This document shows, in pieces, positions 7,749 to 17,370 of a stretch of DNA of 64,000 bases; position 1 is the first letter of the stretch; every line of letters begins with the position of its first letter. The DNA comes from [Bacillus] enclensis (GTDB taxonomy: Bacteria > Bacillota > Bacilli > Bacillales > Bacillaceae_B). Position numbers and translations under genes: made by a program. The notes under the pieces were generated by a model, which was not told where the DNA came from, made no database searches, and worked only from the letters and a program-made list of their open reading frames with translations. The stretch is from positions 40,308-104,307 of the forward strand of contig NZ_KQ758488.1 of the NCBI RefSeq assembly GCF_001456935.1. The letters run 5' to 3'.

Positions 7749-8990
7749 CTACATTCTTGATTCATCCGTCAATTTCATCGTCACGTCTTCTTTTTTGCCG
7801 TTCCGGTAGATGGTGACGTTCATTTGGTCGCCGACTTTTTTCTTGTTATAGAGATGTTTTCGAAGATCGATCATATCTTCAACCTTTTCGCCATCAAGCG
7901 CTACGATGACGTCAAGTTCTTCGAGACCTGCCTGTGCTGCAGGGGAGTTCGGGATGACCTGTCTGATCATGACTCCGTAATTAACGTCCTTCGGTAGCTT
8001 CAATGTTTCCTGCTGATGGTAGGATGAAATGCGGTTGACGTCTTCAAGGGCTACTCCCATCGCCGGCCGCTTCACTTCTCCGTATTGTTCAAGGTCGTCG
8101 ATGATCGGCTGTGCCGAATTGATCGGAATCGCTAGACCGATTCCTTCCACCGCTTCCTGTGCGATTTTCATCGAGTTGATCCCGATCAGCTGACCGGAAA
8201 TATTGATGAGTGCGCCTCCGCTGTTACCCGGGTTGATGGCTGCATCTGTCTGAAGGACTTCCGCATTCCAGTCTTCGACGCCGTCCTGGTTGATATCCAC
8301 TGGAATCGTACGCTCGACACCTGAAACCACACCTTGAGTGACCGAGCCTGAGAATTGAAGGCCGAGCGGATTTCCGATTGCGATGACCGGTTCCCCTGCT
8401 TTTAGCTTATCGGAATTTCCGAATTCAGCGACTGCGTCCTTGCCAATTTTACTGCCGTCGATTTCAATGACGGCAAGGTCCGTCCATATATCGGTCCCTC
8501 TAAGCTTTGCAGGTACTTTAGTTCCATCTGCCAGTGTTACTTCAAGCTGATCCGCACCTTCCACTACGTGGTTGTTGGTAGCGATATACGCTTTGTTCCC
8601 AGCCTTTTTGTAAATGACACCCGAGCCTGTGCCGGCCGCCTGCCCCTGTGAATCACCCTGCTGTCCCCAGAAGCTTTGGGATTGGATATTCGAGATGCCG
8701 ACGACAGCGTCGCTTGCTTTTTCAACTGCTTTCGTCACATCCGTCGTCACGTCCACCGATACATTCTTGGTCGTCCCGTTATGATATTCCTCATCCGTCG
8801 CCTTTAGATCCTGATCCGGCTGAATCGAATAAGGAAGTACGTCTAAGTTATGTAATTGCGGAATCGCAACCAGTATCAGAATGGCACCGAGAATCGCACC
8901 AAGAAGCCCTGCAAGGAACATGCCTCCGCGGTTTCCTTTTTGCTTCTTCCTGCCTTCCCTGTTGAAATCCTGATCATCATAGTATCCCAT
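7749..8990 (-). CDS. htrC: HtrA/DegP-type membrane-anchored serine protease HtrC (YyxA)
   Basis: The 413-residue protein has a short basic cytoplasmic N-terminus, one transmembrane helix (GGMFLAGLLGAILGAILIL, residues 22-40), a trypsin-like protease domain and one C-terminal PDZ domain. Catalytic residues are visible as the His in NNHVVEG, the Asp in WTDLAVI and the Ser in NPGNSGGALI. The PDZ domain begins around AMGVALEDV. HtrA proteases degrade or refold damaged proteins outside the membrane. Its place just downstream of the walRKHIJ operon matches B. subtilis yyxA. A family A/B composite repeat separates it from walJ, so it is probably transcribed from its own promoter. Confidence 0.93.
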   Translation of the reverse strand: MGYYDDQDFNREGRKKQKGNRGGMFLAGLLGAILGAILILVAIPQLHNLDVLPYSIQPDQDLKATDEEYHNGTTKNVSVDVTTDVTKAVEKASDAVVGISNIQSQSFWGQQGDSQGQAAGTGSGVIYKKAGNKAYIATNNHVVEGADQLEVTLADGTKVPAKLRGTDIWTDLAVIEIDGSKIGKDAVAEFGNSDKLKAGEPVIAIGNPLGLQFSGSVTQGVVSGVERTIPVDINQDGVEDWNAEVLQTDAAINPGNSGGALINISGQLIGINSMKIAQEAVEGIGLAIPINSAQPIIDDLEQYGEVKRPAMGVALEDVNRISSYHQQETLKLPKDVNYGVMIRQVIPNSPAAQAGLEELDVIVALDGEKVEDMIDLRKHLYNKKKVGDQMNVTIYRNGKKEDVTMKLTDESRM

Positions 8991-9136
8991 CTGCCATCAT
9001 CCTTTCATCAGATAATACCTTTTGTTATTTTATCTATTCATGCCTGATTATAGTCAGGTTAAATTAAAAAATGATGAAAAACCAGTAAGAAAACGTTGTC
9101 GAATTGGTGAACATTACCTGAGGGTGGGCTCGATTA

Positions 9137-9316
9137 CCGCAGTTGATTTCCGTGGAAGACTTTGCTTTCCGCGGGTGACCCGTGAGCCTCCTTTAAAATT
9201 TCTGCGGGGAACTGGCCAGCTGCAGGGCTTAGAGGCACATGTCATAAGCCTCTGAGCAAAGCCCTTCCGCATTTTCTGGTAGGAGTCTTCGTTTTCCACT
9301 CCAATCACCTGCTGGA
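9137..9316. repeat. Family A dispersed palindromic repeat carrying a nested family B element
   Basis: The outer ends match the intact family A copy at 53.9 kb in inverted orientation (ccgcagttgatttccgtgg ... ccaatcacctgctgg). The middle is interrupted at 9213-9277 by a family B element with its conserved termini (AGCGGAAG-like and GCAGCTGGCCA) and an internal CATGTCATAAGCCTCTGAG segment. It fills the htrC-walJ gap. The short reading frames across it are not genes. Confidence 0.8.
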
Positions 9317-9363
9317 GACGGTTAATACTCACCATTACTTATAATTTTTCTTTTAAGAAACAA

Positions 9364-9402
9364 TACAAAAAGGCAAAGGCCGCCATCCTGCAGCCTTTGC
9401 CT
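9364..9402 (-). terminator. Intrinsic terminator of the wal operon
   Basis: AGGCAAAGGC (9371-9380) pairs with GCCTTTGCCT (9393-9402). On the minus strand the hairpin is followed by TTTTTGT. It lies 43 bp after the walJ stop. Confidence 0.85.
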
Positions 9403-9444
9403 ATCATATTCCTCTAAGTTCTCCCATTCAAACACATAAATGGG

Positions 9445-10239
9445 TTAGATGGCTACTAATGGTGTCGGGACTTTTGGGTCCGTATCAAATAGATCGATTT
9501 GTTCGCCGACGCCGATTCCTTGTGTTTCGAGCGTCTGCGTCACACTCATGCGTGCCAGGTCTTTCATGTTGTTGTCGAGGCTCAGGTGGGCGAGATAGAT
9601 GCCCTTGGTCCTGTCGCCGATGACTTCGCTCATGGCGATGGCGGCATCCTCATTTGAAACGTGGCCGACATCACTCAGGATGCGGCGCTTGATGTTCCAT
9701 GGATACCGGCACATACGCAGCATGCCGACGTCGTGGTTGCTTTCGAACACATAGGCATCGGCATTCGAGATGATGCCTTTCATCCGGTCGCTGACATAGC
9801 CTGTATCGGTGACGAGAACAAGCTTCTTTTCACCCTGATGGAAAACATAGAACATCGGCTCGGCGGCATCGTGTGATACGCCGAATGACTCGATGCTCAT
9901 TCCGCCGAAATGCTTGGCCGTTTCCATATCGAATGTGAATTTCTGTTCTGTATCGATTTTCCCCACGAGCCCGTCCATTGCGTTCCAAGTCTTTTCATTC
10001 GCATAGACCGGGAGCTTGTACTTTCTGGCAAGAACCCCAAGCCCCTTGATATGGTCGCTGTGCTCATGTGTGACAAGGATGCCTGACAGGTCCTCGATTT
10101 TACGGTCGATTTGACTGAACAATCCTTCCATCGCCTTGCCGCTGAGACCCGCGTCGACCAGGAAGGAATGCTCGTCCGTTTCAACGAATATCGCATTTCC
10201 TGTACTGCCGCTCGCGAGTACACTAAAATGCATGGTCAT
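9445..10239 (-). CDS. walJ: WalJ (YycJ), metallo-beta-lactamase-fold nuclease
   Basis: The 264-residue protein is an MBL-fold hydrolase with the metal motif [11 protein letters not shown] near residue 55 and downstream metal-ligand regions VTDTGYVS and SNHD. It resembles B. subtilis YycJ, a 5'-3' DNA exonuclease/MBL protein linked to the WalRK operon and DNA repair. I place the start at the ATG at 10239, 8 nt after GGAG, because the upstream GTG at 10248 has no spaced ribosome site. The gene begins 5 bp after the walI stop and is the last gene of the operon. Confidence 0.93.
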   Translation of the reverse strand: MTMHFSVLASGSTGNAIFVETDEHSFLVDAGLSGKAMEGLFSQIDRKIEDLSGILVTHEHSDHIKGLGVLARKYKLPVYANEKTWNAMDGLVGKIDTEQKFTFDMETAKHFGGMSIESFGVSHDAAEPMFYVFHQGEKKLVLVTDTGYVSDRMKGIISNADAYVFESNHDVGMLRMCRYPWNIKRRILSDVGHVSNEDAAIAMSEVIGDRTKGIYLAHLSLDNNMKDLARMSVTQTLETQGIGVGEQIDLFDTDPKVPTPLVAI

Positions 10240-10244
10240 ACCTC

Positions 10245-11063
10245 TCACTCCAGTAATTCTTTCTCTTTTTTTGTAAACTCGATGACGTCGCCTTCAAATG
10301 CAGTGAAATAAAGATGTTGTTTCTTATCCTTCTTCTCTACGACAAAATGCCATGTAGGGGTAAGTACCTGGGAATCCGAGATCGGCACCTCGGTTGAATA
10401 CCCCTGTTCGAAGCTGGTCACCTTGCTGTCAGGTTCGATTTTACCGCTGTCGGCAAGGATCTGCAGGGATTCAAGCGGGTTGATGACCCTCGATACTTTT
10501 CCGAATGACTTTATATCTTCCATCATTGTCTGTTTGTACGACACGATTTCGTTCTCATTGTTAAGCTCCAACACGATTTCTGCACTGCCATTATGAAATA
10601 ACGGCCTTCCCTCGTACGTCTGATTGTAACTGATGGTCAGATTCTCATTGTTGATGCCCCTGAAAGCGTATTGATCCCCATCGATCGCATACTCCTTCAA
10701 GAAACTCTTCAATTTTTCCTTCAGATCATCTTCCGTCAATTTTTCACCTAAATCATATGGCTCATCGAGTGTCGAGTACAGCGTCGTCTCATTCAGGATG
10801 CTGACTTCCTGATTCTTCAGGCTTCCTTTATCCGAATCGGTGAATTTCTTAGATGTGGCGCTTATATTCGTTTCGGTGACTGCTTCCTTAGGCGGTGCAA
10901 GATCCGCAGGATACGTGATGTTAACGGACTCCAGCGATTGCTGGGTGCCCGTATCGGCAAGAATCTCCGGTTCAGAGATCTTTTTGATGAAAATGGTTAA
11001 AAGAAAAATATTCAGGATCAGGAACACGACGATGAAAATCGTTTTCGTTTTATTCCAATCCAT
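10245..11063 (-). CDS. walI: WalI (YycI), membrane-anchored negative regulator of WalK
   Basis: The 272-residue protein begins [11 protein letters not shown] and has one N-terminal transmembrane helix ([18 protein letters not shown]) followed by an extracytoplasmic YycH/YycI-type domain. With WalH it forms a membrane complex that restrains the sensor kinase WalK. It starts directly at the end of walH with no gap and is followed by walJ after 5 bp. Length and operon position match the family. Confidence 0.93.
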   Translation of the reverse strand: MDWNKTKTIFIVVFLILNIFLLTIFIKKISEPEILADTGTQQSLESVNITYPADLAPPKEAVTETNISATSKKFTDSDKGSLKNQEVSILNETTLYSTLDEPYDLGEKLTEDDLKEKLKSFLKEYAIDGDQYAFRGINNENLTISYNQTYEGRPLFHNGSAEIVLELNNENEIVSYKQTMMEDIKSFGKVSRVINPLESLQILADSGKIEPDSKVTSFEQGYSTEVPISDSQVLTPTWHFVVEKKDKKQHLYFTAFEGDVIEFTKKEKELLE

Positions 11064-12404
11064 TTAGACCCCCTCCAATTCTTCAAGAGGCAGGCGCAGC
11101 CAGTTGCCGCTGTATTTATAATACCATGAAGGTGTCAGATCGTATAAAAGCATGTCCGGGAAATTCATATCCCGCGTCAATTTATAGCCGAGTGCGATAT
11201 CTTCAACAAATTCCATGTTGATCATCTTATTCTCTTCGAGCGCCTGCTGGACTGTATAACCTGATGGGATATGAATCTTATTTGGCTTAGAAAACATTGT
11301 ATAGTTATCACCAATCCGGAAGTAAGGACGCTCATACTTATGAATCGTATCCATCCCCCAGATCTGGGTGATTTCAGTCGTCCCTGCCGTATCGCTGAAT
11401 ACAGGGAAATTCATCAGGAACATCCGATATTCGATTTTACTTTCTTCAGGGCTGACCGAAAATAATTTGAATCGATCGGTCCATCCCCCATGTTCATTCA
11501 CAAACCCGATACTGTTTTGGACGAGGAGATCCTCTGAAATATTCCGGTCCGGATCCACGCCCGGATTGACGAATGACAGCGAGTTCACATTCGTGTTCAC
11601 TTTCATCAAACTGGAGGAATCGCGGTAGATTTCTTCGGACTCGGTTGAATTCTTGCTGACGTTGATTGGGTTTTTAAATAACGCCTTCATGAAATCCTCT
11701 GCTTCCAATAACTCGGTTGAATATTTATAGCTGTAATACTCTTCATCCTTAACAGGTAAGAGAAGGGTCTTTCTTGAATTCGCCTTAAACGCGAAGTAAT
11801 TCCGGAAATTTTCATTATAGAGTGCCCTTTGGACAAACATTGTCTGCATGGAATCCATTTTTTCCTCATCGACCTTGCTCTCCACGACATATTTCCTGTC
11901 TTCTTCGCCGTACAGAACAAAATAGACCATCCCCTTATCTCCTTTTTTCGCATTAAGGTCAAAGATGATGCGGTTAAAAGTGGTTCTCGGCAGATTCTCT
12001 TCGTCAAACTTGATCACTTTATTGTAGACGGAAAGAGGGAGGCTGTCCGGAAACACAAGCTCGATCCTGCCGGGACTGTGAACCAGTTCCTCAATTTCAC
12101 TTTGAGAGTATTGACTGCTGATGTCCTTTGCATCCGTCAACCGCCAGCTGCTCATTTGCTCCAATACTTTATCAATCTCGGTTTCATTCGGGGAACCCAT
12201 GATCTGCTCGTCATCATGGTAAAAGACTTTGTATGGCTGGATCAATTCTAGCTCTTTTCGTTCCTCCCCGATGGATACGTCGAATGTCTCTGTACTTTCA
12301 ATCACATCATATTCAGGTTGATAGGTCCATAGATTCCACGTCAGGAAGATGCTCAGCGCCACAAGCACCGTCAATAGAATGGATTTTATTTTTTCATAAT
12401 TCAT
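11064..12404 (-). CDS. walH: WalH (YycH), membrane-anchored negative regulator of WalK
   Basis: The 446-residue protein has one N-terminal transmembrane helix (ILLTVLVALSIFLTWNLW) and a large extracytoplasmic YycH domain. I use the ATG at 12404: it overlaps the walK TGA in an ATGA arrangement and has a GAGG ribosome site about 10 nt upstream, whereas the upstream TTG does not. WalH acts with WalI on WalK to tune cell-wall hydrolase expression. Confidence 0.93.
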   Translation of the reverse strand: MNYEKIKSILLTVLVALSIFLTWNLWTYQPEYDVIESTETFDVSIGEERKELELIQPYKVFYHDDEQIMGSPNETEIDKVLEQMSSWRLTDAKDISSQYSQSEIEELVHSPGRIELVFPDSLPLSVYNKVIKFDEENLPRTTFNRIIFDLNAKKGDKGMVYFVLYGEEDRKYVVESKVDEEKMDSMQTMFVQRALYNENFRNYFAFKANSRKTLLLPVKDEEYYSYKYSTELLEAEDFMKALFKNPINVSKNSTESEEIYRDSSSLMKVNTNVNSLSFVNPGVDPDRNISEDLLVQNSIGFVNEHGGWTDRFKLFSVSPEESKIEYRMFLMNFPVFSDTAGTTEITQIWGMDTIHKYERPYFRIGDNYTMFSKPNKIHIPSGYTVQQALEENKMINMEFVEDIALGYKLTRDMNFPDMLLYDLTPSWYYKYSGNWLRLPLEELEGV

Positions 12405-14230
12405 GACCAATCATCCTCTTGTGCGGAATCAAATGGGAGCGTGAACGTGATCGTCGTGCCTTTGCCCTCGACACTTGTTGCCCAAATATCGCCGCCGTGT
12501 GCTGTTATCATTTCCTTCGCGATCGCAAGCCCCAGACCTGTACCGCCCATCTGTCTGGAACGGGCCTTATCCACGCGGTAGAATCGTTCAAAGACCTTAT
12601 CAAGGTTTTCTTTCGGAATGCCGAGACCCTGATCCGAGACGCTGATCTCGATGAACCCGTTGTTTTCTTTTACGTTGAATGTGATCGTGCCGCCCTCCGG
12701 CGAGTACTTCAGTGCATTCGAAATGATGTTATCCAAAACCTGAGTAATCTTATCCGTGTCGATTTCCACAAACATCGCTTGATCAGGAAGGTAACGTTCA
12801 AAGGTGACATTCAAATTCTTCGTCATCTCAAAACGGTCGATGATGCGGTGGAATAACAGGATGAAATCTATCCAATCCTTATTGAAACGATAATCCTTGC
12901 TGTCCATCTTCGAGAGCTGGAGGAGATCATTGACCAGGCGGATCATCCGCTCCGTTTCGGTCTGCGTCACATTTAAAAACTGCGGCGCAATCTCTTCATC
13001 CTGCCATGCCCCTTCGGCCAGCGCCTCCAGATAACTTCGCATCGTCGTCAGCGGAGTCCGCAGTTCATGGGATACATTCGCCACGAATTCCCGCCTCTCG
13101 AGATCGATTTTTTCCTGCTCCGTGATATCATGGAGCACCGTGATCAATCCGTTGACAAAGCCGGTTTCCTTTTGGATGATCGAGAAATTCGCCCTCAAGA
13201 TGTAGGGCTTTTCCTTCGTGCTGTAATCAAGGATGATCGAGTCCTGTTCATTCGACAGGTCCTCGAATGTATATTCTTCGTCCAAGCCAAGGAGCGCAAC
13301 GATTGGCTGCGACAGAACTGTTTCACGTGAAACATTCAGCATCTCGACCGCCGGATCGTTAATGAGGATGACCCGGCCTTTCCGGTCCGTCGCAATCACC
13401 CCGTCCGTCATATAGGAAAGGACAGAGGACAGTTTCCTTCTTTCACCTTCAGTCGTCGCCTGCGCTTCCTGCAGCCGTTTAGTGAGGTTATTGAAGGTCA
13501 TGGCCAGTTGACCGATTTCGTCATAGCCGTAGACTTTTACTTTTCTCGAAAAATTCCCTTTGGCCATCGCAAGCGCATGTTTCCTCATATCGGAAATCGG
13601 CCTTGTGATGGTCTGTGCAAGCAAAACACCCAATATTGCAGTGATGGCCAGTGCGATCAACGTACCATTTGTGAAAATTTTGTTGATTTCATTCATCTGG
13701 TTGTACACATTTTCAATCTTCGCAACCAGATAAATGGCGCCGATCACTTCATCTGACGATATGATGGGGGATGTCAAAACCCAGACCCGGTCCCCGGTCT
13801 TTTCATCGATCAGAATATTATCATAAGCTCCTCCGCCGGCGAGGACCCGTTTGACCGAGATTTCATTGGTCGGGCGCCCCACCATCGCCTGGTTATTTTC
13901 ATCAGAGGTGCCTATGATCCTGCTGCGGTCATCCACTACGCGTATTTCATAAATATCCGAGTTGGGCTCGGCACTGTCTTCCAATAGATTCTTAATCTCA
14001 TTTTCCTTCGATGGATCATCCTCGGCACGTTCCTTGACCATTTCTTCACGGACCGAATATTCGAGCAGATCCACCCGGCTCTTGATGCTGGATTGAAAGT
14101 TATCCACCAGCTTATTCTCCAATTCCCTGACAAAATAAACCCCGATGATCTGCATCGCCAGGAGAATCAGGAGCACATAAATCATGACAAACTTAAGATG
14201 GATCGAACGCGTTAAACCAACTTTCTTCAT
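12401..14230 (-). CDS. walK: WalK (YycG) essential cell-wall sensor histidine kinase
   Basis: The 609-residue kinase has transmembrane helices at about residues 13-30 and 183-205 around an extracytoplasmic Cache-like domain. A HAMP linker (QTITRPISDMRKHALAMAKG), a PAS domain, a HisKA box with phospho-acceptor FVANVSHELRTPLTTM, and a HATPase domain with the N box, GLGIPKENLDKVFERF and GGTGLGLAIA follow. It senses cell-wall status (lipid II, PASTA-kinase signals) and phosphorylates WalR. It follows walR by 6 bp. A perfect parS site is embedded at 13320-13335. Confidence 0.97.
   Translation of the reverse strand: MKKVGLTRSIHLKFVMIYVLLILLAMQIIGVYFVRELENKLVDNFQSSIKSRVDLLEYSVREEMVKERAEDDPSKENEIKNLLEDSAEPNSDIYEIRVVDDRSRIIGTSDENNQAMVGRPTNEISVKRVLAGGGAYDNILIDEKTGDRVWVLTSPIISSDEVIGAIYLVAKIENVYNQMNEINKIFTNGTLIALAITAILGVLLAQTITRPISDMRKHALAMAKGNFSRKVKVYGYDEIGQLAMTFNNLTKRLQEAQATTEGERRKLSSVLSYMTDGVIATDRKGRVILINDPAVEMLNVSRETVLSQPIVALLGLDEEYTFEDLSNEQDSIILDYSTKEKPYILRANFSIIQKETGFVNGLITVLHDITEQEKIDLERREFVANVSHELRTPLTTMRSYLEALAEGAWQDEEIAPQFLNVTQTETERMIRLVNDLLQLSKMDSKDYRFNKDWIDFILLFHRIIDRFEMTKNLNVTFERYLPDQAMFVEIDTDKITQVLDNIISNALKYSPEGGTITFNVKENNGFIEISVSDQGLGIPKENLDKVFERFYRVDKARSRQMGGTGLGLAIAKEMITAHGGDIWATSVEGKGTTITFTLPFDSAQEDDWS
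13320..13335. promoter_or_regulatory. parS partition site inside walK
   Basis: TGTTTCACGTGAAACA is a perfect 16-bp palindromic parS, the ParB/Spo0J loading site in Bacillus. It lies about 39 kb from dnaA, within the coding sequence for the PAS region of WalK. A second perfect copy lies in parB. Confidence 0.95.
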
Positions 14231-14236
14231 TCAACC

Positions 14237-14947
14237 TTACTCCTGTTCAGGATTTCGCAAGTAATAACCGACTCCTCTACGTGTTACGATCCAAGTAGGG
14301 TGGCTGGGATTATCCTCAATTTTTTCACGCAGACGTCTCACGGTCACGTCCACCGTCCGGACATCCCCGTAATAGTCATAGCCCCATACCGTTTGTAATA
14401 AATGCTCACGGGTCATGACTTGTCCGATATGCTTCGCCAGATAATGAAGAAGCTCAAACTCACGGTGCGTCAATTCAATCGTTTCACCGCGCTTCGATAC
14501 CACATACGCATCCGGATGGATCGTCAGCGAACCGACAGTGATTTCATTATTCTCATCCTCATCTCCGGCAGCCGCAGCCCCCGCCTGATGACGGCGCAGA
14601 TTCGCCTTCACGCGTGCAATCAGCTCACGTGTACTGAATGGCTTCGTCACATAATCATCCGCACCCAGCTCAAGTCCAAGGACCTTGTCGATCTCAGAGT
14701 CCTTCGCCGTCAGCATGATGATCGGCATTTCATACTTCTTCCGGATCTCGCGGCACACTTCCATCCCGTCACGGTTCGGAAGCATGATATCAAGAAGTAC
14801 CAGGTCAGGCTTCACTTCCTCCGCCATCTTCACCGCCTCATCGCCGTCATACGCACAATGGACCTCATAGCCTTCCTTCTTCAAGTTAAACTGCAAAATA
14901 TCCGCAATCGGCTTTTCATCGTCAACAACTAAAATCTTTTTATCCAT
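14237..14947 (-). CDS. walR: WalR (YycF) essential response regulator
   Basis: The 236-residue OmpR-family regulator has a receiver domain (acidic pair DDEK, phospho-acceptor Asp in [14 protein letters not shown] near residue 53, Lys in VTKPFS) and a winged-helix DNA-binding domain ending in [15 protein letters not shown]. WalR binds TGTWAH-N5-TGTWAH boxes and controls autolysins and other wall genes. It is the first gene of the walRKHIJ operon. A TATACT hexamer on the minus strand (14999-15004) may be its -10 element, with a poor -35. Confidence 0.97.
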   Translation of the reverse strand: MDKKILVVDDEKPIADILQFNLKKEGYEVHCAYDGDEAVKMAEEVKPDLVLLDIMLPNRDGMEVCREIRKKYEMPIIMLTAKDSEIDKVLGLELGADDYVTKPFSTRELIARVKANLRRHQAGAAAAGDEDENNEITVGSLTIHPDAYVVSKRGETIELTHREFELLHYLAKHIGQVMTREHLLQTVWGYDYYGDVRTVDVTVRRLREKIEDNPSHPTWIVTRRGVGYYLRNPEQE

Positions 14948-15100
14948 ATCAATTGATCTCCTTTGACAATTAAATTCTGTCTAATCGTAATTTTGCTTAG
15001 TATAGGATTCTTCCTTTAAATTTATCACTTTCTGCGTCTTAATTCATCTTTTACTCAATGATTGGCGGATTTCATGTCTATTTTCCCACCGGTTTTCTAT

Positions 15101-15173
15101 CCCGCGGTTGATTTCCGTGCAAGACTTCGCATTCCGCGGTCAGCACTCCAATCAACGGCTGGAAGCGTCCCTA
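15101..15173. repeat. Family A repeat, internal-deletion derivative
   Basis: Only the outer arms of family A remain: ccgcggttgatttccgtgc followed by the CGCATTCCGCGG inner segment and cactccaatcaacggctgg, with the central 60 bp missing. It lies in the 359 bp spacer between walR and the M23 gene. Apart from this repeat, a terminator and the walR promoter area I see nothing in that spacer. Confidence 0.75.
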
Positions 15174-15262
15174 ACATGTATCTACCTCTTTTTAACATAG
15201 TAAACAGCTTTTTACGAATGAAATCTCCCTATATAAAAGAAGAAACCCAAAATACAAGAAAG

Positions 15263-15292
15263 GGGACTGACGGTATTGTTGTTGTCAGTCCC
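15263..15292 (-). terminator. Terminator-like hairpin after the M23 gene
   Basis: GGGACTGAC pairs with GTCAGTCCC around a 12-nt loop, 15 bp past the M23 stop. The following minus-strand T run is interrupted, so termination may be weak. Confidence 0.6.
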
Positions 15293-15306
15293 GGGTTGTG
15301 CTGTAT

Positions 15307-16776
15307 TTATTTATGAAGTACGTCTAATGGATTAATCAGGGATCCGTTTTTGTGGACCTCAATATGAAGGTGTACACCGGTAGATTGACCTGTTGTTCCC
15401 ATGATTCCCAGTTTATCGCCTTTGCCGACCTTTTGGCCGGCTGAAACGGAGATGGAATCAAGATGTGCGTAAGTCGTTTTGTAGCCGTTTTGATGGTCGA
15501 TCACGACTTTGTTACCGTAGCCGCCGTCGTCCCAACCTGCAGAAACGACAACCCCGTTATCAACGGATTTGATCGTCTTATCGCTTGGGCGTGCGATGTC
15601 GATTCCTTTATGCATCTTGCCCCAGCGCTGACCCTGCTTGGAGGAGATATACCCGCCGTTTGTCGGCCATGCAAAGCTGCCGGAACCTCTTGAAGGAGTT
15701 TCTTTCGTTCCTTTAATGACGATGTATTTTTGAGGCTCTTTTACATCCTTTTCTTCAGTGACATTCTTCTCGGTTTGAGAACCGTTCACTTCTGTAGCAG
15801 TAAAGGTAACGGACTTCTCGCCTTCCACACCTTCCTGCTTCACTTTCGTATCGCCCTTATTCATTGAAGAATCTTCAATCACTTCTTTATCATAGGCGAT
15901 TTTTTCAATCTTATTGACTTCCTTTTTAACCACTGTATGAACGAACGGCTTGCTGACCGTCACATTCAATTCTGATCCGATTTTCAACGCCCCGTCCTCA
16001 TCCAGTTCAGGGTTCAATTTCAGAAGCTCGCCCGTCGTCAAATCAAGCTTCTCAGCGATTGCCCCAAGGACATCGCCTTCTTCTACCTTATACTTCTTCT
16101 CTTCGACACTTCCTTTAAGAAGCAGGTTTACAGCTTCATCAGCAGAAAGGATTTCTTTTGGATCCACCTGTGATTTTTCAGCTGCTACATCTTCTTTAAA
16201 AGAAACATCCAATAAACGTGTTTCATTTTCCTTCAAAGCGGGTAAAGAAGAATCAGCGTCATTTTCACGTGCTTCCAAATCTTTCAGTTCGTCTTCGGAA
16301 ACATATTTCAGCTTGATCTTTTTCAGCGCTTCGTCCGCTGTCTCTTTATCTTTTACATACGCCACAGGCTTGTCATCGACAACCAATGCATAAGCATTCG
16401 CTTCGACAGCCATCGACTTGGATACATTATTCAAAACTTCCTGGTTATTCGTTTTTGCAGAGAAAACATTCTCAGGTATGTATGTGATGTCATTATTCCA
16501 GGTTACCTGGTAATCCTTGAACTTCTCTTCAGCATCTTGAAGCTTTTCTTCCAGCATGCCCTTCACATCATCCTGATCCGTAACAGCCCCTACATAATGA
16601 CTGTTTACGTATACATGATAAATCGTCTTGAGCTCTTTATCTGTATCATCCGCAGAAGCAGATGCAAACGTCAGTGTTGAAAGTGCAAGCGTCGTGACCG
16701 CAACCTTCTTCATGAATTGAGAAGATCGGCCTCTATATTCTTCTAATTTCGGTAATAAGCGTTCTCCAAACTTCAT
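15307..16776 (-). CDS. Secreted LysM-G5-M23 peptidoglycan endopeptidase
   Basis: The 489-residue protein has an export signal near residues 24-45 (VAVTTLALSTLTFASASA). A LysM domain (KYKVEEGDVLGAIAEKLDLT, near 230-280) binds peptidoglycan. A G5-like region of repeated charged strands follows, and a C-terminal M23 LytM metallopeptidase carries HKGIDIARP and GVHLHIEVHKNG as zinc ligands. It should cut peptide cross-links in the wall. It sits directly upstream of walR, and a WalR-box-like site lies about 280 bp upstream (17057-17075), so WalR control is plausible. Proteins of this architecture are common beside walRK in Bacillaceae. I do not know a gene symbol. Confidence 0.9.
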   Translation of the reverse strand: MKFGERLLPKLEEYRGRSSQFMKKVAVTTLALSTLTFASASADDTDKELKTIYHVYVNSHYVGAVTDQDDVKGMLEEKLQDAEEKFKDYQVTWNNDITYIPENVFSAKTNNQEVLNNVSKSMAVEANAYALVVDDKPVAYVKDKETADEALKKIKLKYVSEDELKDLEARENDADSSLPALKENETRLLDVSFKEDVAAEKSQVDPKEILSADEAVNLLLKGSVEEKKYKVEEGDVLGAIAEKLDLTTGELLKLNPELDEDGALKIGSELNVTVSKPFVHTVVKKEVNKIEKIAYDKEVIEDSSMNKGDTKVKQEGVEGEKSVTFTATEVNGSQTEKNVTEEKDVKEPQKYIVIKGTKETPSRGSGSFAWPTNGGYISSKQGQRWGKMHKGIDIARPSDKTIKSVDNGVVVSAGWDDGGYGNKVVIDHQNGYKTTYAHLDSISVSAGQKVGKGDKLGIMGTTGQSTGVHLHIEVHKNGSLINPLDVLHK

Positions 16777-17056
16777 TGTCTTGCCTCCTGTAAACTAAAA
16801 AGCAAAAATCACTGTGTTGGTCGTTCATTATGCCTAATTTTAGTAAATATTCTTGTAAATTCGTACTTTACTAACTTACCATAATTCGACGAAATACGGG
16901 GAAAAGTATTAGTATTGTAACAAAACTGTATAATTAATAGAATTTTCAATGAGTCGTTTTAATGATATTACCGCTGAAATCACTGATATAACTAGGAATA
17001 AGGTTGCATAGGAGAAATATTGCGTCCGAGGGAAAATGTGGTTATTTGTCACTTTT

Positions 17057-17075
17057 TGTTACATACATGTTACAA
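17057..17075 (-). promoter_or_regulatory. WalR-box-like site upstream of the M23 gene
   Basis: The minus strand reads TGTAAC-ATGTA-TGTAAC, which fits the WalR consensus TGTWAH-N5-TGTWAH in both halves. The plus strand reads TGTTAC-ATACA-TGTTAC and also fits. It lies between the tRNA-Phe 3' end and the M23 gene, about 280 bp upstream of the start codon. A weaker half-site (TGTTAC-N5-TAATAC, minus strand) lies nearer the gene around 16910-16930. The rest of the 354 bp spacer shows nothing I can name. Confidence 0.55.
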
Positions 17076-17130
17076 ATACATAATAAAAAAGTACTACGAG
17101 AGACAAAGTCATCGCAGCACTTTTTGTAGA

Positions 17131-17203
17131 TGGCTCAGGACGGAATCGAACCGCCGACACATGGATTTTCAGTCCATTGCTCTACCAACTGAGCTACTGA
17201 GCC
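17131..17203 (-). tRNA. tRNA-Phe (GAA)
   Basis: The minus strand folds as a tRNA starting GGCTCAGTAGCTCAGTTGG, with anticodon GAA in CTGAAAATCC, a T-arm GGTTCGATTCC and acceptor partner CTGAGCC plus A73. CCA is not encoded. It is the last gene of a four-tRNA cluster. Confidence 0.96.
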
Positions 17204-17286
17204 GTGTTTAGTTATGTAATGAAGATCATCCGGTTCGGGCTGAGTGACCAGCGAGGGGAATGACGATTCATTATGTAAAAATAAAA

Positions 17287-17363
17287 TGGCGGTCCGGACG
17301 GGACTCGAACCCGCGACCTCCTGCGTGACAGGCAGGCATTCTAACCAACTGAACTACCGGACC
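17287..17363 (-). tRNA. tRNA-Asp (GTC)
   Basis: The minus strand starts GGTCCGGTAGTTCAGTTGG, has anticodon GTC in CTGTCACG, T-arm GGTTCGAGTCC, and an encoded CCA at 17287-17289. Confidence 0.96.
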
Positions 17364-17370
17364 AGAGTTT

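Noticed and set aside
9022..9335. Two short frames in the htrC-walJ gap
   Set aside because: They read across the family A/B repeat and a repeat-rich spacer, with no homology.
16777..17056. c-di-AMP (ydaO-type) riboswitch upstream of the M23 gene
   Set aside because: The conserved riboswitch core segments are not visible in the leader.
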